This document shows, in pieces, positions 41,925 through 50,210 of a stretch of DNA of 64,000 nucleotides. The position numbers were made by a program, and so were the translations under genes. The notes beneath the pieces were generated by a model. It worked only from the letters and a program-made list of their open reading frames with translations. It ran no database searches and was not told the DNA's origin. The stretch spans positions 62,001-126,000 of the forward strand of contig NZ_JAERRH010000011.1 of NCBI RefSeq assembly GCF_016741855.1, in the 5' to 3' direction. This stretch comes from Streptomyces musisoli (lineage in GTDB: Bacteria; Actinomycetota; Actinomycetes; Streptomycetales; Streptomycetaceae). Within the stretch, counting starts at the first letter, position 1; each line of letters opens with the position of its first letter.

Positions 41925-42332
41925 ATGTACCAGCAGATGATCTTCGTGAACCTGCCCGTGAACGACCTCGACGCCTCGAAGAGGTTCTTCACGGAACTCG
42001 GCTACACGATCAACCCGCAGTTCTCCGACGAGAACGCGGCGTCCGTCGTGATCAGCGACAACATCGTCGCGATGCTGCTGACCAAGCCGTTCTACTCGAC
42101 CTTCACCAAGAAGGAGATCGCCGACGCGACGACCACCAGCGAGGTGCTGATCTGTCTGAGCGCCGAGAGCCGGGAGAAGGTGGACGAGCTGGTGGAGAAG
42201 GCGATCGCGGCCGGCGGCACGGCGAGCGGCCCGGACCAGGACCACGGCTTCATGTACGGCCGCGCCTTCGACGACCTCGACGGCCACACCTGGGAGGTCA
42301 TGTGGATGGACCCGGCGGCCGTCCAGGGCTGA
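41925..42332 (+). CDS. VOC-superfamily (glyoxalase-like) protein
   Basis: 135 residues with two beta-alpha-beta-beta-beta modules. Begins MYQQMIFVNLPVNDLDASKRFF and ends DDLDGHTWEVMWMDP, a common pattern of small single-domain VOC proteins of PhnB/glyoxalase type. Substrate unknown. ATG 41925 follows GGGAGAGG. Stands alone. Confidence 0.88.
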   Translation: MYQQMIFVNLPVNDLDASKRFFTELGYTINPQFSDENAASVVISDNIVAMLLTKPFYSTFTKKEIADATTTSEVLICLSAESREKVDELVEKAIAAGGTASGPDQDHGFMYGRAFDDLDGHTWEVMWMDPAAVQG

Positions 42333-42368
42333 CCCCCACGGCCCGAACATCCGTGCCAGCATGGGCGG

Positions 42369-43493
42369 GTGCATCCGACACCCGCCCAGCCGCCCCGTGC
42401 CGCCCACGACCGCGAGATAGAGTCCCTCGCCGAGTTCGACCAGGTGGTCGCAGAGCACGGCTCGCTCGCCCAGTTCCGTGTCCAGGCCGTCGACTTGACC
42501 GGCCGCACCGCCGCCCTGCTCCGTCTCGACACCACCGGTGCCGTGTTCCTCGGCTGCCCGATGGACGCCGGGGCCGCCGCTCATGTCCGGTCGGCCGGAG
42601 CCCTGGTGTTCCCGCCGGTCCCGGGACTGCCCTTCGACCCGTACCGGGGATTCGTCTACACGCCCGACGAGTTGTTCGAGTCGCTGGACGAGGGGTACGA
42701 GGCGACGCCGGACGCGCGGGCCTACGCCTGGTTCGAGCGGACCAAGGCCGACGGTGACATCTTCGGTTCGATGCTCCGCGCCGTCCACGACGACTCCGTC
42801 TCCGACGCACTGGACGAACTCCTCGTCGGCGCCCGCGTGGTGGGGGTCATGGGCGGCCACGCGATGGCCCGCGGCACCGACGCCTACGCCGGTGCCGCAC
42901 GGCTCGGCCGGGAGCTGACCCGCGCCGGGTTCACGGTGGCCACCGGCGGTGGGCCGGGCGCGATGGAGGCGGCCAACCTCGGCGCCTACGCCGCCCCGTT
43001 CGCCGACGGCATGCTCGACGACGCGCTCCGGCTGCTCGCCAAGGCCCCCTCGTTCCGGCCGTCCGTCACGGACTGGGCGCGGGCCGCCTTCGAGGTGCGT
43101 GAACGCTGGCCGGACGGCGGTGTGTCGGTGGGCATCCCCACCTGGTTCTACGGCCACGAGCCGCCGAACGCCTTCGCCGGGCACATCGCCAAGTACTTCG
43201 CCAACGCCACCCGCGAGGACGGCCTGCTGGCCCGCTCCACCGCCGGGGTGGTGTTCCTGCCGGGCGCCGCCGGGACCGTGCAGGAGATCTTCGACAACGC
43301 GACACCCAACTACTACGGGTCGCGCGGCGAGCCGACCCCGATGGTGCTCGTGGACGGCGGGCACTGGACGAAGGAACTGCCGGCCTGGCCGTTGCTCCGG
43401 TCGCTGGCGCGGGGACGGGAGATGGAGTCCCGTATCGCCCTCGTTGACCGGATCGAGCAGGCGCCGGAGGCGATCAAACGTCTGGGCGGTTAA
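42369..43493 (+). CDS. LOG-family (Rossmann nucleotide-binding) protein
   Basis: 374 residues. LOG/TIGR00730-type motifs GGGPGAMEAANLG and PGAAGTVQEIFDN are present; this fold includes cytokinin riboside 5'-phosphate phosphoribohydrolases. An extra N-terminal domain of about 135 residues makes it longer than plain LOG proteins (about 190). GTG at 42369 has no Shine-Dalgarno; CAGCAT lies five bases upstream, so leaderless expression is plausible. Confidence 0.82.
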   Translation: MHPTPAQPPRAAHDREIESLAEFDQVVAEHGSLAQFRVQAVDLTGRTAALLRLDTTGAVFLGCPMDAGAAAHVRSAGALVFPPVPGLPFDPYRGFVYTPDELFESLDEGYEATPDARAYAWFERTKADGDIFGSMLRAVHDDSVSDALDELLVGARVVGVMGGHAMARGTDAYAGAARLGRELTRAGFTVATGGGPGAMEAANLGAYAAPFADGMLDDALRLLAKAPSFRPSVTDWARAAFEVRERWPDGGVSVGIPTWFYGHEPPNAFAGHIAKYFANATREDGLLARSTAGVVFLPGAAGTVQEIFDNATPNYYGSRGEPTPMVLVDGGHWTKELPAWPLLRSLARGREMESRIALVDRIEQAPEAIKRLGG

Positions 43494-43505
43494 TAAGCGG
43501 GCAAA

Positions 43506-43559
43506 GTCAACGGTTGTTGACGGCATATGCGTTGACACTACTTATGGAGCGCTTATAAA
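43506..43559 (+). promoter_or_regulatory. Promoter and perfect inverted repeat upstream of the LAETG protein
   Basis: -35 TTGACA (43532-43537) and -10 TATAAA (43554-43559) with 16-base spacing, one of the best consensus promoters in the window. GTCAAC-GGTT-GTTGAC at 43506-43521 lies just upstream, a candidate activator or repressor site. Confidence 0.75.
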
Positions 43560-43652
43560 CCTGTGAGCCTCCCGGGGGCGCAGGGGCCTCACCTCATCGT
43601 CGCCCCAACGCCCCCACAACCCCCCGCAATTGCACTCTGTAAAGGACAAACG

Positions 43653-44354
43653 TTGTCCATGACTCGCCGTAGCGTACGCCGTTCCGTGCACCTCCTGGGT
43701 GTCGCCTCCGGGTCGACGGCGCTGGTGCTGGGCCTGGCCGGTTCCGCCCTGGCCTGCAACATCAAGGACTTCTCCGCCGAAGCCAAGTGCGAAGGCGACA
43801 AGGGCGTCATCGTCGTCACCGACACGGACGCCTCCGCCAAGGACGCCACCATCACCGTCTTCCTCAAGGGTGTCGGCGGCATCGAGACGAAGGTCGGCGA
43901 GAAGCCGGTCACGGGCTCGAAGGAGGGCGCCCGGATCACCTTCGCGGAGGACTGGAAGCCGAGCGCCACCTACCGGGTGCACGTCAAGGCCGACAAGGCC
44001 GTCGACGAGGACATCCGGCCCGACCTGGTGACCCCGTCCACCGCCTGCAAGACGGAGAGCAAGCCCCCCACGCCGACGGCGAGCACGACGACGCCGTCGC
44101 CGTCCCCGTCCAAGTCCGAATCCGCCCCCGCCGAGCCGGCGACCCCGGCCCCGTCGGCCTCGGAGTCCAGCTCCGCCCCCGCGGCCCCCTCGAACAACGC
44201 GCCGTCCCCGGCGGTCGGTGACTCGAACCTCGCCGAGACCGGCGCGAGCAGCAACACCGGTCTGATCGCGGGCGTCGCGGCGGCTCTGGTCGTCGTCGGC
44301 GGTGGCGCGGTCTGGCTCGGCATGCGCCGCCGTGGCGCGAGCCGCAACGGCTGA
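43653..44354 (+). CDS. LAETG sortase-anchored secreted protein
   Basis: 233 residues. Signal peptide with basic start (RRSVRRSVHLLG) ending near SALAC, a globular part of about 105 residues with two Cys, a Thr/Ser/Pro-rich wall-spanning stretch, then LAETG, a hydrophobic helix and the tail RRRGASRNG. This is a class E sortase substrate, covalently attached to peptidoglycan. TTG 43653 is chosen since AAAGGA precedes it by seven bases; the ATG at 43659 would be 13 bases away. Confidence 0.9.
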   Translation: MSMTRRSVRRSVHLLGVASGSTALVLGLAGSALACNIKDFSAEAKCEGDKGVIVVTDTDASAKDATITVFLKGVGGIETKVGEKPVTGSKEGARITFAEDWKPSATYRVHVKADKAVDEDIRPDLVTPSTACKTESKPPTPTASTTTPSPSPSKSESAPAEPATPAPSASESSSAPAAPSNNAPSPAVGDSNLAETGASSNTGLIAGVAAALVVVGGGAVWLGMRRRGASRNG

Positions 44355-44424
44355 CGCCGGGCACCGTGCAGCGCCCGGAACGAGGGCGCGTGTACACCAC
44401 TTGACGTCCGATCCGGACAGTGCG

Positions 44425-44463
44425 CCGCGGCCCGTCCCCCTATCCCCAGGGGACGGGCCGCGG
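44425..44463. terminator. Bidirectional hairpin terminator between convergent genes
   Basis: Perfect 15-bp inverted repeat CCGCGGCCCGTCCCC (44425-44439) and its complement (44449-44463), 9-base loop, placed between the stops at 44354 (plus) and 44521 (minus). Confidence 0.8.
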
Positions 44464-44520
44464 TCGTACCCGGGCCGGCACGCATCGGCCCGACTGCCCG
44501 CCGGCCGTGACGTGCGGATA

Positions 44521-45540
44521 TCAGTCCAGCACGACGATCTCGGCCGCGTCGAACTCCACGCCGACCGAGGTGCCGGGCTCCGGCGCGTCCCGCAGCGTGC
44601 AGGCCGCCTCCAGGCGCGGGCCGTCCTGCGGCTTGAGGCGGACGGCTACATGGGTGCCCCGGAAGGTGCGGGCGGTCACCGTGCAGGGCAGGCCCTGGTC
44701 GGCCGGCACGAGACGGACCCCGGCGGGGCGGACGAGGACCGTGCGGCCGCCCTGTGCGGAGCCGTCGGGCACGGGCAGCTTGCCCCACGGGCTGTCGGCG
44801 ACCGTCCCGGCGACGGTGGCCGGGACCACGTTCTCGAAGCCGAGGAAGCGGGCCACGAACCCGTCGGCGGGCCGCTGCCACACCTCGACCGGCGTCCCGG
44901 ACTGCGCGATCCGCCCGTCCCGCATCACCACCACCCGGTCGGCCAGCGCGAACGCCTCGCCCTGGTCGTGGGTCACGGCGAGCACGGTCGTGCCCAACCG
45001 GCCGAACAGCTCCCGCAGTTCGACCACCAGCCGTTCGCGCAGCGAGCGGTCGAGCTGGCCGAGGGGCTCGTCCAGCATGAGCAGCCGGGGCCGGGGCGCG
45101 AGCGCCCGGGCGAGGGCCACGCGCTGCTGCTCGCCGCCGGACAGGGAGGCCACGGCCCGCCGGGCGGCCCCCGGCAGCCCGACCAGCTCCAGCAACTGGC
45201 CCACCTCGCAGCCCCGTTCGCCCTTGGTCACGCCGTGCATGCGCAGCCCGAACGCCACGTTCGCGCCGACGTCCCGCTGTGGGAAGAGCTGGTGGTCCTG
45301 GAACATCAGACCCACGCCCCGCTTGTGAGCGGGCACGCCCGACTGGTCCCGGCCGTCGAGCAGCACCCGTCCAAAGTCCAGTCGCTGCAGGCCGGCGACG
45401 GCCCGCAGCAGCGTCGACTTCCCGCTGCCGCTGGGCCCGAGCACACACACCACCTCGTGCTCGGCGACCTCCAGGCCGACCGCGTCGAGCACGGGCCGCC
45501 CACCGAAGCGCACGGTCGCGGCGTCCAGGGCCAGCAGCAT
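44521..45540 (-). CDS. Thiamine ABC transporter ATP-binding protein
   Basis: 339 residues. Walker A GPSGSGKST, Q-loop LMFQDHQLFP, signature LSGGEQQR, Walker B LLMLDEPLGQLD, H-loop VTHDQ, followed by a C-terminal TOBE-like domain. ATG 45540 overlaps the permease stop (TGATG) with GGGGGAG five bases upstream. Last gene of an operon under a TPP riboswitch, hence the thiamine assignment; from the protein alone iron or sulfate would also be possible. Confidence 0.92.
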   Translation of the reverse strand: MLLALDAATVRFGGRPVLDAVGLEVAEHEVVCVLGPSGSGKSTLLRAVAGLQRLDFGRVLLDGRDQSGVPAHKRGVGLMFQDHQLFPQRDVGANVAFGLRMHGVTKGERGCEVGQLLELVGLPGAARRAVASLSGGEQQRVALARALAPRPRLLMLDEPLGQLDRSLRERLVVELRELFGRLGTTVLAVTHDQGEAFALADRVVVMRDGRIAQSGTPVEVWQRPADGFVARFLGFENVVPATVAGTVADSPWGKLPVPDGSAQGGRTVLVRPAGVRLVPADQGLPCTVTARTFRGTHVAVRLKPQDGPRLEAACTLRDAPEPGTSVGVEFDAAEIVVLD

Positions 45541-47225
45541 CAGAACTCCCCCGTACGGTCGGTGCGCAGCCGCTCCAGGATCAGCAGCGCGGCGGCGCAC
45601 ACCACCATCAGAATGGTCGAAAGGGCCATCGCCTGGCCGTAGTTGAGGTCCCCGGGACGGCTCAGCAGCCGGGCCACGGCGACCGGGAGCGTGGGGTTGT
45701 CGGGCCGGGCGATGAACACGGTCGCCCCGAACTCGCCGAGCGACACCGCGAACGCGAACCCGGCCGCGACCAGCAGCGCCCGCCGCACCAGCGGCAGATC
45801 CACCTCCCGCCACACCCGCCAGGGCGAGGCCCCGAGCACCGCCGCCGCCTCCCTGAGCCGGGCGTCCACCGCCCGCAGCACGGGCAGCATGGTCCGTACG
45901 ACGAAGGGGGCGCCGACCAGCGACTGGGCGAGCGGCACCAGGATCCAGGACTGGCGCAGGTCCAGCGGCGGCTCGTCGAGTGCGATCAGGAAGCCGAAGC
46001 CGACGGTCACGGCGGAGACCCCGAGCGGCAGCATCAGCAGCGCGTCGAAGCCCCGCACCAGCCGGCCGGCGTCCCGGCGGGCCAGCGCCGCCGCGGCGAG
46101 CCCGCCGATCACGACGGCGATGGCGGTGGCGGCGACGGCGTACTGGAGTGAGGTCCACACCGCGTGCACGGGCGCGACCAGGAACGTACCGCCGTCGGAG
46201 CGGGTCAGCGCGCGGTAGTAGCCGAGGCCGGGTGCGTCCAGCGAGCGGCGGACGAGCACGGCCAGCGGCAGCACCAGGAGCAGGGCGATGGTCAGGACGA
46301 CCCCGGCCAGCAGCGCCCACTGCCCGGCCCCGCGCGGCCGGCGGGCGGTCACCGCGGCGTCGACCAGGCGCAGGGCGGTCTCCCGCCGCCGTACCGTCCA
46401 GGCGTGCACGGCGAGGATCGCGCCGACCGCGGCGAACTGGACGAGGGTGAGGACGGCGGCCGTGGACAGGTCGAAGACCTCGGAGGTCTGCCGGTAGATC
46501 TCGACCTCGAGGGTGGAGAAGGTGGGACCGCCGAGGATCTGCACCACACCGAACGAGGTGAAGGTGAACAGGAACACCATCAGGGCGGCGGCGGCCACGG
46601 CCGGAGCGAGCGCGGGCAGGGTGACCTTGCGCCAAGCCGTCAGCGGGGAGGTGCCCAGCATGCGTGCGGCCTCCTCCTGCCGGGGATCGAGCTGGGCCCA
46701 CAGCCCGCCGACGGTGCGGACGACGACCGCGAAGTTGAAGAAGACGTGCGCCAGCAGGATCGCCCACACCGTGGTGTCCAGCCGTACGCCCCACAACTGG
46801 TCCAGCAGCCCACGCCGTCCGACCACCGCCAGGAAGGCGCTGCCGGCGACGACGGTCGGCAGCACGAACGGAACCGTGACGACGGCCCGCAGCACCTGCT
46901 TGCCCGGGAAGTCGAGGCGGGCGAAGACGTAGGCGGCGGGCAGCGCGAGCAGCAGGGTGAGGGCGGTGGAGGCGAGCGCCTGCCAGGTGGTGAACCACAG
47001 CACGTGCCGGATGTCCGGCTGCGCGACGACGTCCGCGATCCGCCCGAACCGCCAGGCGCCGTCCACCTTCAGCCCGCGCGCCACGATCGCGGCCACCGGC
47101 CAGGCGAAGAACAGCGCGAAGAACGCGACGGGCAGGGCCATGAGCCCGAGCCGCGCCGCGCTCCCGCGCGTACCCCCCTTGCGGGCGGCTACTTCAGTAC
47201 GAGCGAGGTCCACGACTTGACCCAC
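45540..47225 (-). CDS. Thiamine ABC transporter permease (ThiP type, fused double permease)
   Basis: 561 residues, about twelve membrane helices in two homologous halves, each with an EAA loop (QEEAARMLGTSPLTAWRKVTLP and REAAAVLGASPWRVWREVDLP). This fused arrangement is typical of ThiP and FbpB permeases. Start uncertain: GTG 47225 overlaps the binding-protein gene by 37 bases; GTG 47213 is an alternative. Confidence 0.9.
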   Translation of the reverse strand: MGQVVDLARTEVAARKGGTRGSAARLGLMALPVAFFALFFAWPVAAIVARGLKVDGAWRFGRIADVVAQPDIRHVLWFTTWQALASTALTLLLALPAAYVFARLDFPGKQVLRAVVTVPFVLPTVVAGSAFLAVVGRRGLLDQLWGVRLDTTVWAILLAHVFFNFAVVVRTVGGLWAQLDPRQEEAARMLGTSPLTAWRKVTLPALAPAVAAAALMVFLFTFTSFGVVQILGGPTFSTLEVEIYRQTSEVFDLSTAAVLTLVQFAAVGAILAVHAWTVRRRETALRLVDAAVTARRPRGAGQWALLAGVVLTIALLLVLPLAVLVRRSLDAPGLGYYRALTRSDGGTFLVAPVHAVWTSLQYAVAATAIAVVIGGLAAAALARRDAGRLVRGFDALLMLPLGVSAVTVGFGFLIALDEPPLDLRQSWILVPLAQSLVGAPFVVRTMLPVLRAVDARLREAAAVLGASPWRVWREVDLPLVRRALLVAAGFAFAVSLGEFGATVFIARPDNPTLPVAVARLLSRPGDLNYGQAMALSTILMVVCAAALLILERLRTDRTGEF

Positions 47226-48262
47226 TGGTCACGGTTGGCGGCGATCTTCTCGGGGGCCATGGTCTCGGGGTTCTCGGCGGCCGGACCGTACTCGGTGAAC
47301 TCGGCGGGCACCTCGGCGCCCTGCACCACCGGGTAGACGTACATGTTCACCGGCATGTCCTCCTGGAACTCCTTGGAGATCAGGAAGTCGAGGAACGCCT
47401 TGGCACCCTCGGGGTTCTTCGCGTTGCCGAGCAGCCCGGCGAACTCGATCTGCCGGAAGCAGGTGGCGGTGGCGACGCCGGTCGGGGCGGTGCTGGGCCT
47501 CTTCTTGGCGTAGAGCACCTCGGCGGGCGGCGAGGAGGCGTACGACACGACGAGCGGGCGGTCACCGCCGGCCTCCTTGCCGCCGGTGGAGCCGGAGAAC
47601 TCCTGGGTGTAGGCCTGCTCCCAGCCGTCGACCACCTTGACGCCGTTGGCCTTGAGCTTCTTCCAGTAGTCCTGCCACCCGTCGTCACCGTATGCGGCGG
47701 CGCTGCCGAGCAGGAAGCCGAGGCCCGGCGAGGAGGTGGCGGCGTTCTCGGTGACCAGGAGGTTCTTGTACGCGGGCTTGACGAGGTCCGCGAAGGTCCG
47801 CGGCGGGGTCAGCTTGTGCTCGCTGAACCAGGCCTTGTCGTAGTTGACGCAGATGTCGCCGTGGTCGACGGGCGTGGCCCGGTGCTTGTCCTTGTCGAGC
47901 TGGTACGAGGCGCCGACCTTGTCGAGGCCCTTGGCCGTGTACGGCTGGAACAGCCCGTTGTCGAGGGCGCGGGAGAGCAGGCTGTTGTCGACGCCGAAGA
48001 AGACGTCGCCCTGCGGGTTGCCCTTGGTGAGGATGGCCTTGTTGACGGCCTGGCCGGCGTCGCCGTCCTTGAGGACCCTGAGCTTGTAGCCGGACCGCTT
48101 CTCGAAGTCGCGCTGCACCTTCTTGGAGATGGCCCACGAGTTGTGGCTGACCAGGGTCACGGTCTTGGAGTCCGCGGACGACTTGCCGTCGCCGGAACCG
48201 CACGCGGACAGGCTGATCAGGCCGAGCCCGACCGCCACGGCCACGAAGGTCTTGTTCTGCAC
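47189..48262 (-). CDS. Thiamine-binding lipoprotein (ThiB type)
   Basis: 357 residues. Lipoprotein signal with lipobox LSAC, then TVTLVSHNSWAISKKV, and the ThiB-like GDVFFGVDNSLLSRALD and TCFRQIEFAGLLGN. Captures thiamine or its phosphates for the permease. GTG 48262 is fixed by AGGAGG seven bases upstream. First gene after the riboswitch. Confidence 0.92.
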   Translation of the reverse strand: MQNKTFVAVAVGLGLISLSACGSGDGKSSADSKTVTLVSHNSWAISKKVQRDFEKRSGYKLRVLKDGDAGQAVNKAILTKGNPQGDVFFGVDNSLLSRALDNGLFQPYTAKGLDKVGASYQLDKDKHRATPVDHGDICVNYDKAWFSEHKLTPPRTFADLVKPAYKNLLVTENAATSSPGLGFLLGSAAAYGDDGWQDYWKKLKANGVKVVDGWEQAYTQEFSGSTGGKEAGGDRPLVVSYASSPPAEVLYAKKRPSTAPTGVATATCFRQIEFAGLLGNAKNPEGAKAFLDFLISKEFQEDMPVNMYVYPVVQGAEVPAEFTEYGPAAENPETMAPEKIAANRDQWVKSWTSLVLK

Positions 48263-48298
48263 TGGATGTCCTCCTGGGGTTGGCCAGGAAGAGACGCG

Positions 48299-48336
48299 GC
48301 CCTGCCCGGGCTCCGCGAGGAAGACCCGGGCAGGGC
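48299..48336 (-). terminator. Stable hairpin between the TPP aptamer and the thiamine operon
   Basis: Perfect 12-bp stem GCCCTGCCCGGG (48299-48310) and complement (48325-48336), 14-base loop, between the aptamer and the binding-protein ribosome site. It is probably the expression platform; without a U-tract it may work through Rho, or the leader may act by hiding the ribosome site. Confidence 0.65.
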
Positions 48337-48356
48337 GCAACAGCTTGAGTGATGAC

Positions 48357-48445
48357 CGAACTTCCTACCCGGAATGACCTGGGCGAGGTTCAGAGGGTCT
48401 GCGGCCCTGTCCGCCGCACTCTCAGCGCTGTGGCGCTCCCCTGTC
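48357..48445 (-). promoter_or_regulatory. TPP riboswitch (THI element)
   Basis: On the minus strand the conserved aptamer elements occur in order: GGGGAGCGCC, GCGCTGAGAG, ACCCTCTGAACCT, then GGTCATTCCGGGTAGGAAG. These are the CTGAGA and ACCCT-GAACCT cores of the thiamine pyrophosphate riboswitch. It precedes the thiamine transporter by about 95 bases and would shut it off when TPP is plentiful. Confidence 0.95.
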
Positions 48446-48472
48446 GGAATATGAAGATGTGTGGACCCGGCA

Positions 48473-48522
48473 AGATTACCGCTCGGTGGCCGCGAGCAGA
48501 TTACCGCTCGGTGGCCGCGAGC
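48473..48522. repeat. 25-bp exact tandem duplication at the rlmN stop codon
   Basis: The unit starting AGATTACCGCTCGGTGGCCG occurs at 48473-48497 and again, identical, at 48498-48522. The second copy holds the last residues and stop of rlmN; the first copy lies just outside. Confidence 0.97.
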
Positions 48523-49607
48523 TGGCCACAGGCTCCGTCGATCTCCTGACCACGGGTGTCCCGGATGGTGACGGGCACACCATGGGCCGCGATGGCCTCC
48601 ACGAACGCCTTCTCGTCCTCGGGCCGCGAGGCGGTCCACTTCGAGCCCGGCGTCGGGTTCAGCGGGATGAGATTGACGTGCACGGGCTTGCCCTTGAGCA
48701 GCCGGCCGAGCCGGTCACCGCGCCACGCCTGGTCGTTGATGTCGCGGATGAGGGCGTACTCGATCGACAGCCGCCGCCCGCTCTTCTCGACGTACTCGAA
48801 CCCGGCGTCCAGCACCTCGCGCACCTTCCACCGCGTGTTCACGGGGACGAGGGTGTCGCGCAGCTCGTCGTCGGGGGCGTGCAGGGAGATCGCGAGCCGG
48901 CACTTGAAGCCCTCGTCGGCGAACCGGTGGATGGCCGGCACGAGCCCGACGGTGGAGACGGTGATCCCGCGCTGGGACAGGCCGAGCCCGTCCGGCGCCG
49001 GGTCGGTCAGCGCGCGGATGGCACCGACGACCCGCTTGTAGTTGGCGAGCGGCTCGCCCATCCCCATGAAGACGATGTTGGACAGCCGCGCCGGACCACC
49101 CGGCACCTCTCCGTCCCGCAGGGCCCGCATGCCGTCCACGATCTGGTGGACGATCTCGGCGGTGGACAGATTCCGGTCCAGACCCGCCTGTCCGGTGGCG
49201 CAGAACGGGCAGTTCATCCCGCATCCGGCCTGCGAGCTGATGCACATGGTCACGCGGTCCGGGTACCGCATGAGGACGGACTCGACGAGGGTCCCGTCGA
49301 ACAGCCGCCACAGCGTCTTGCGGGTGGTTCCCTCGTCGGTGGACAGATGCCGCACGACGGTCATCAGCTCCGGGAACAGCGCTTCCTGGAGCTTGGCGCG
49401 CGAACCGGCGGGGATGTCGGTCCACAGCTCCGGGTCGTGCGCGTACCGCGCGAAGTAGTGCTGCGAGAGCTGCTTGGCACGGAACGGCTTCTCACCGATC
49501 TCGGCCACCGCGTCCTTGCGCTCGGCGGGCGAGAGGTCGGCGAGATGCCGCGGCGGCTTCTTGGCTCCGCGCGGCGCGACAAAAGTGAGTTCTCCGGGCT
49601 TAGGCAT
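48501..49607 (-). CDS. rlmN: 23S rRNA (adenine2503-C2)/tRNA(adenine37) methyltransferase, radical SAM
   Basis: 368 residues. The 4Fe-4S motif CGMNCPFC gives Cys 129, 133 and 136; the methyl-carrying Cys is at residue 360 in GACGQL, and MGMGEPL contacts SAM. Methylates A2503 of 23S rRNA and A37 of some tRNAs, improving translational fidelity. ATG 49607. Confidence 0.95.
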   Translation of the reverse strand: MPKPGELTFVAPRGAKKPPRHLADLSPAERKDAVAEIGEKPFRAKQLSQHYFARYAHDPELWTDIPAGSRAKLQEALFPELMTVVRHLSTDEGTTRKTLWRLFDGTLVESVLMRYPDRVTMCISSQAGCGMNCPFCATGQAGLDRNLSTAEIVHQIVDGMRALRDGEVPGGPARLSNIVFMGMGEPLANYKRVVGAIRALTDPAPDGLGLSQRGITVSTVGLVPAIHRFADEGFKCRLAISLHAPDDELRDTLVPVNTRWKVREVLDAGFEYVEKSGRRLSIEYALIRDINDQAWRGDRLGRLLKGKPVHVNLIPLNPTPGSKWTASRPEDEKAFVEAIAAHGVPVTIRDTRGQEIDGACGQLAATER

Positions 49608-49754
49608 GGCGCTACCAGTGTCGCAGATCCACTGGGGTGACCTGCGGGGGTCGCCGGCTACGACTGTCGTTGGCAGGCGTCACAGGTGTCGTTGGCAGGC
49701 GCCACCGGTCGGTGCCGAGCGCTCTCGGACGGCCCGGGGACCGCCCAGGGGCGC

Positions 49755-50069
49755 TCACTCGTCGTCCGTCAGCCACTCGTCGAGCCGGACCCTGACCTGG
49801 TGGTTGTCAGCGTGCCAGAAGACCACACCGCTGACGTGGGCTCCGAGGGGCGGGAGGTCCATCCCCTGCGGCATGGCCGTGATCTCCGCCAGGGCTATGG
49901 CGTCCGGCACACCATCCATACGTATGAAGACCCCGAAGGGCTGCCGACCGACGACCTCACCGGTGATCCGGCTCCCGACAGGCAGCGCCGCGACGACTGC
50001 CGTCCAGCTCTTCAGGACCACGTCCACGACCGGCACCTCACGCCCCGTGGGCCAGGCGTACTCATCCAT
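49755..50069 (-). CDS. Small S1-like RNA-binding domain protein
   Basis: 104 residues. An OB/S1 pattern is visible: VGSRITGEVVGRQPFGVFIRM, then GVPDAIALAEIT and GAHVSGVVFWHADNHQVRVRL. Probably binds RNA or another nucleic acid. ATG 50069; no clear Shine-Dalgarno, with CATGAT eight bases before, so possibly leaderless. Confidence 0.8.
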   Translation of the reverse strand: MDEYAWPTGREVPVVDVVLKSWTAVVAALPVGSRITGEVVGRQPFGVFIRMDGVPDAIALAEITAMPQGMDLPPLGAHVSGVVFWHADNHQVRVRLDEWLTDDE

Positions 50070-50210
50070 CGCCAGATCATGACGCAGCGAAGCACCTGGA
50101 AGGCGCCGGGTGTGCTCACTGGCGCATATCCCTTGGCCTAGGGTTCCCCGGCCGCCAAGGTCGAAATTCCGGCACCTTCGACACGCATCCGACAGAAATG
50201 GAAGGTTCGC

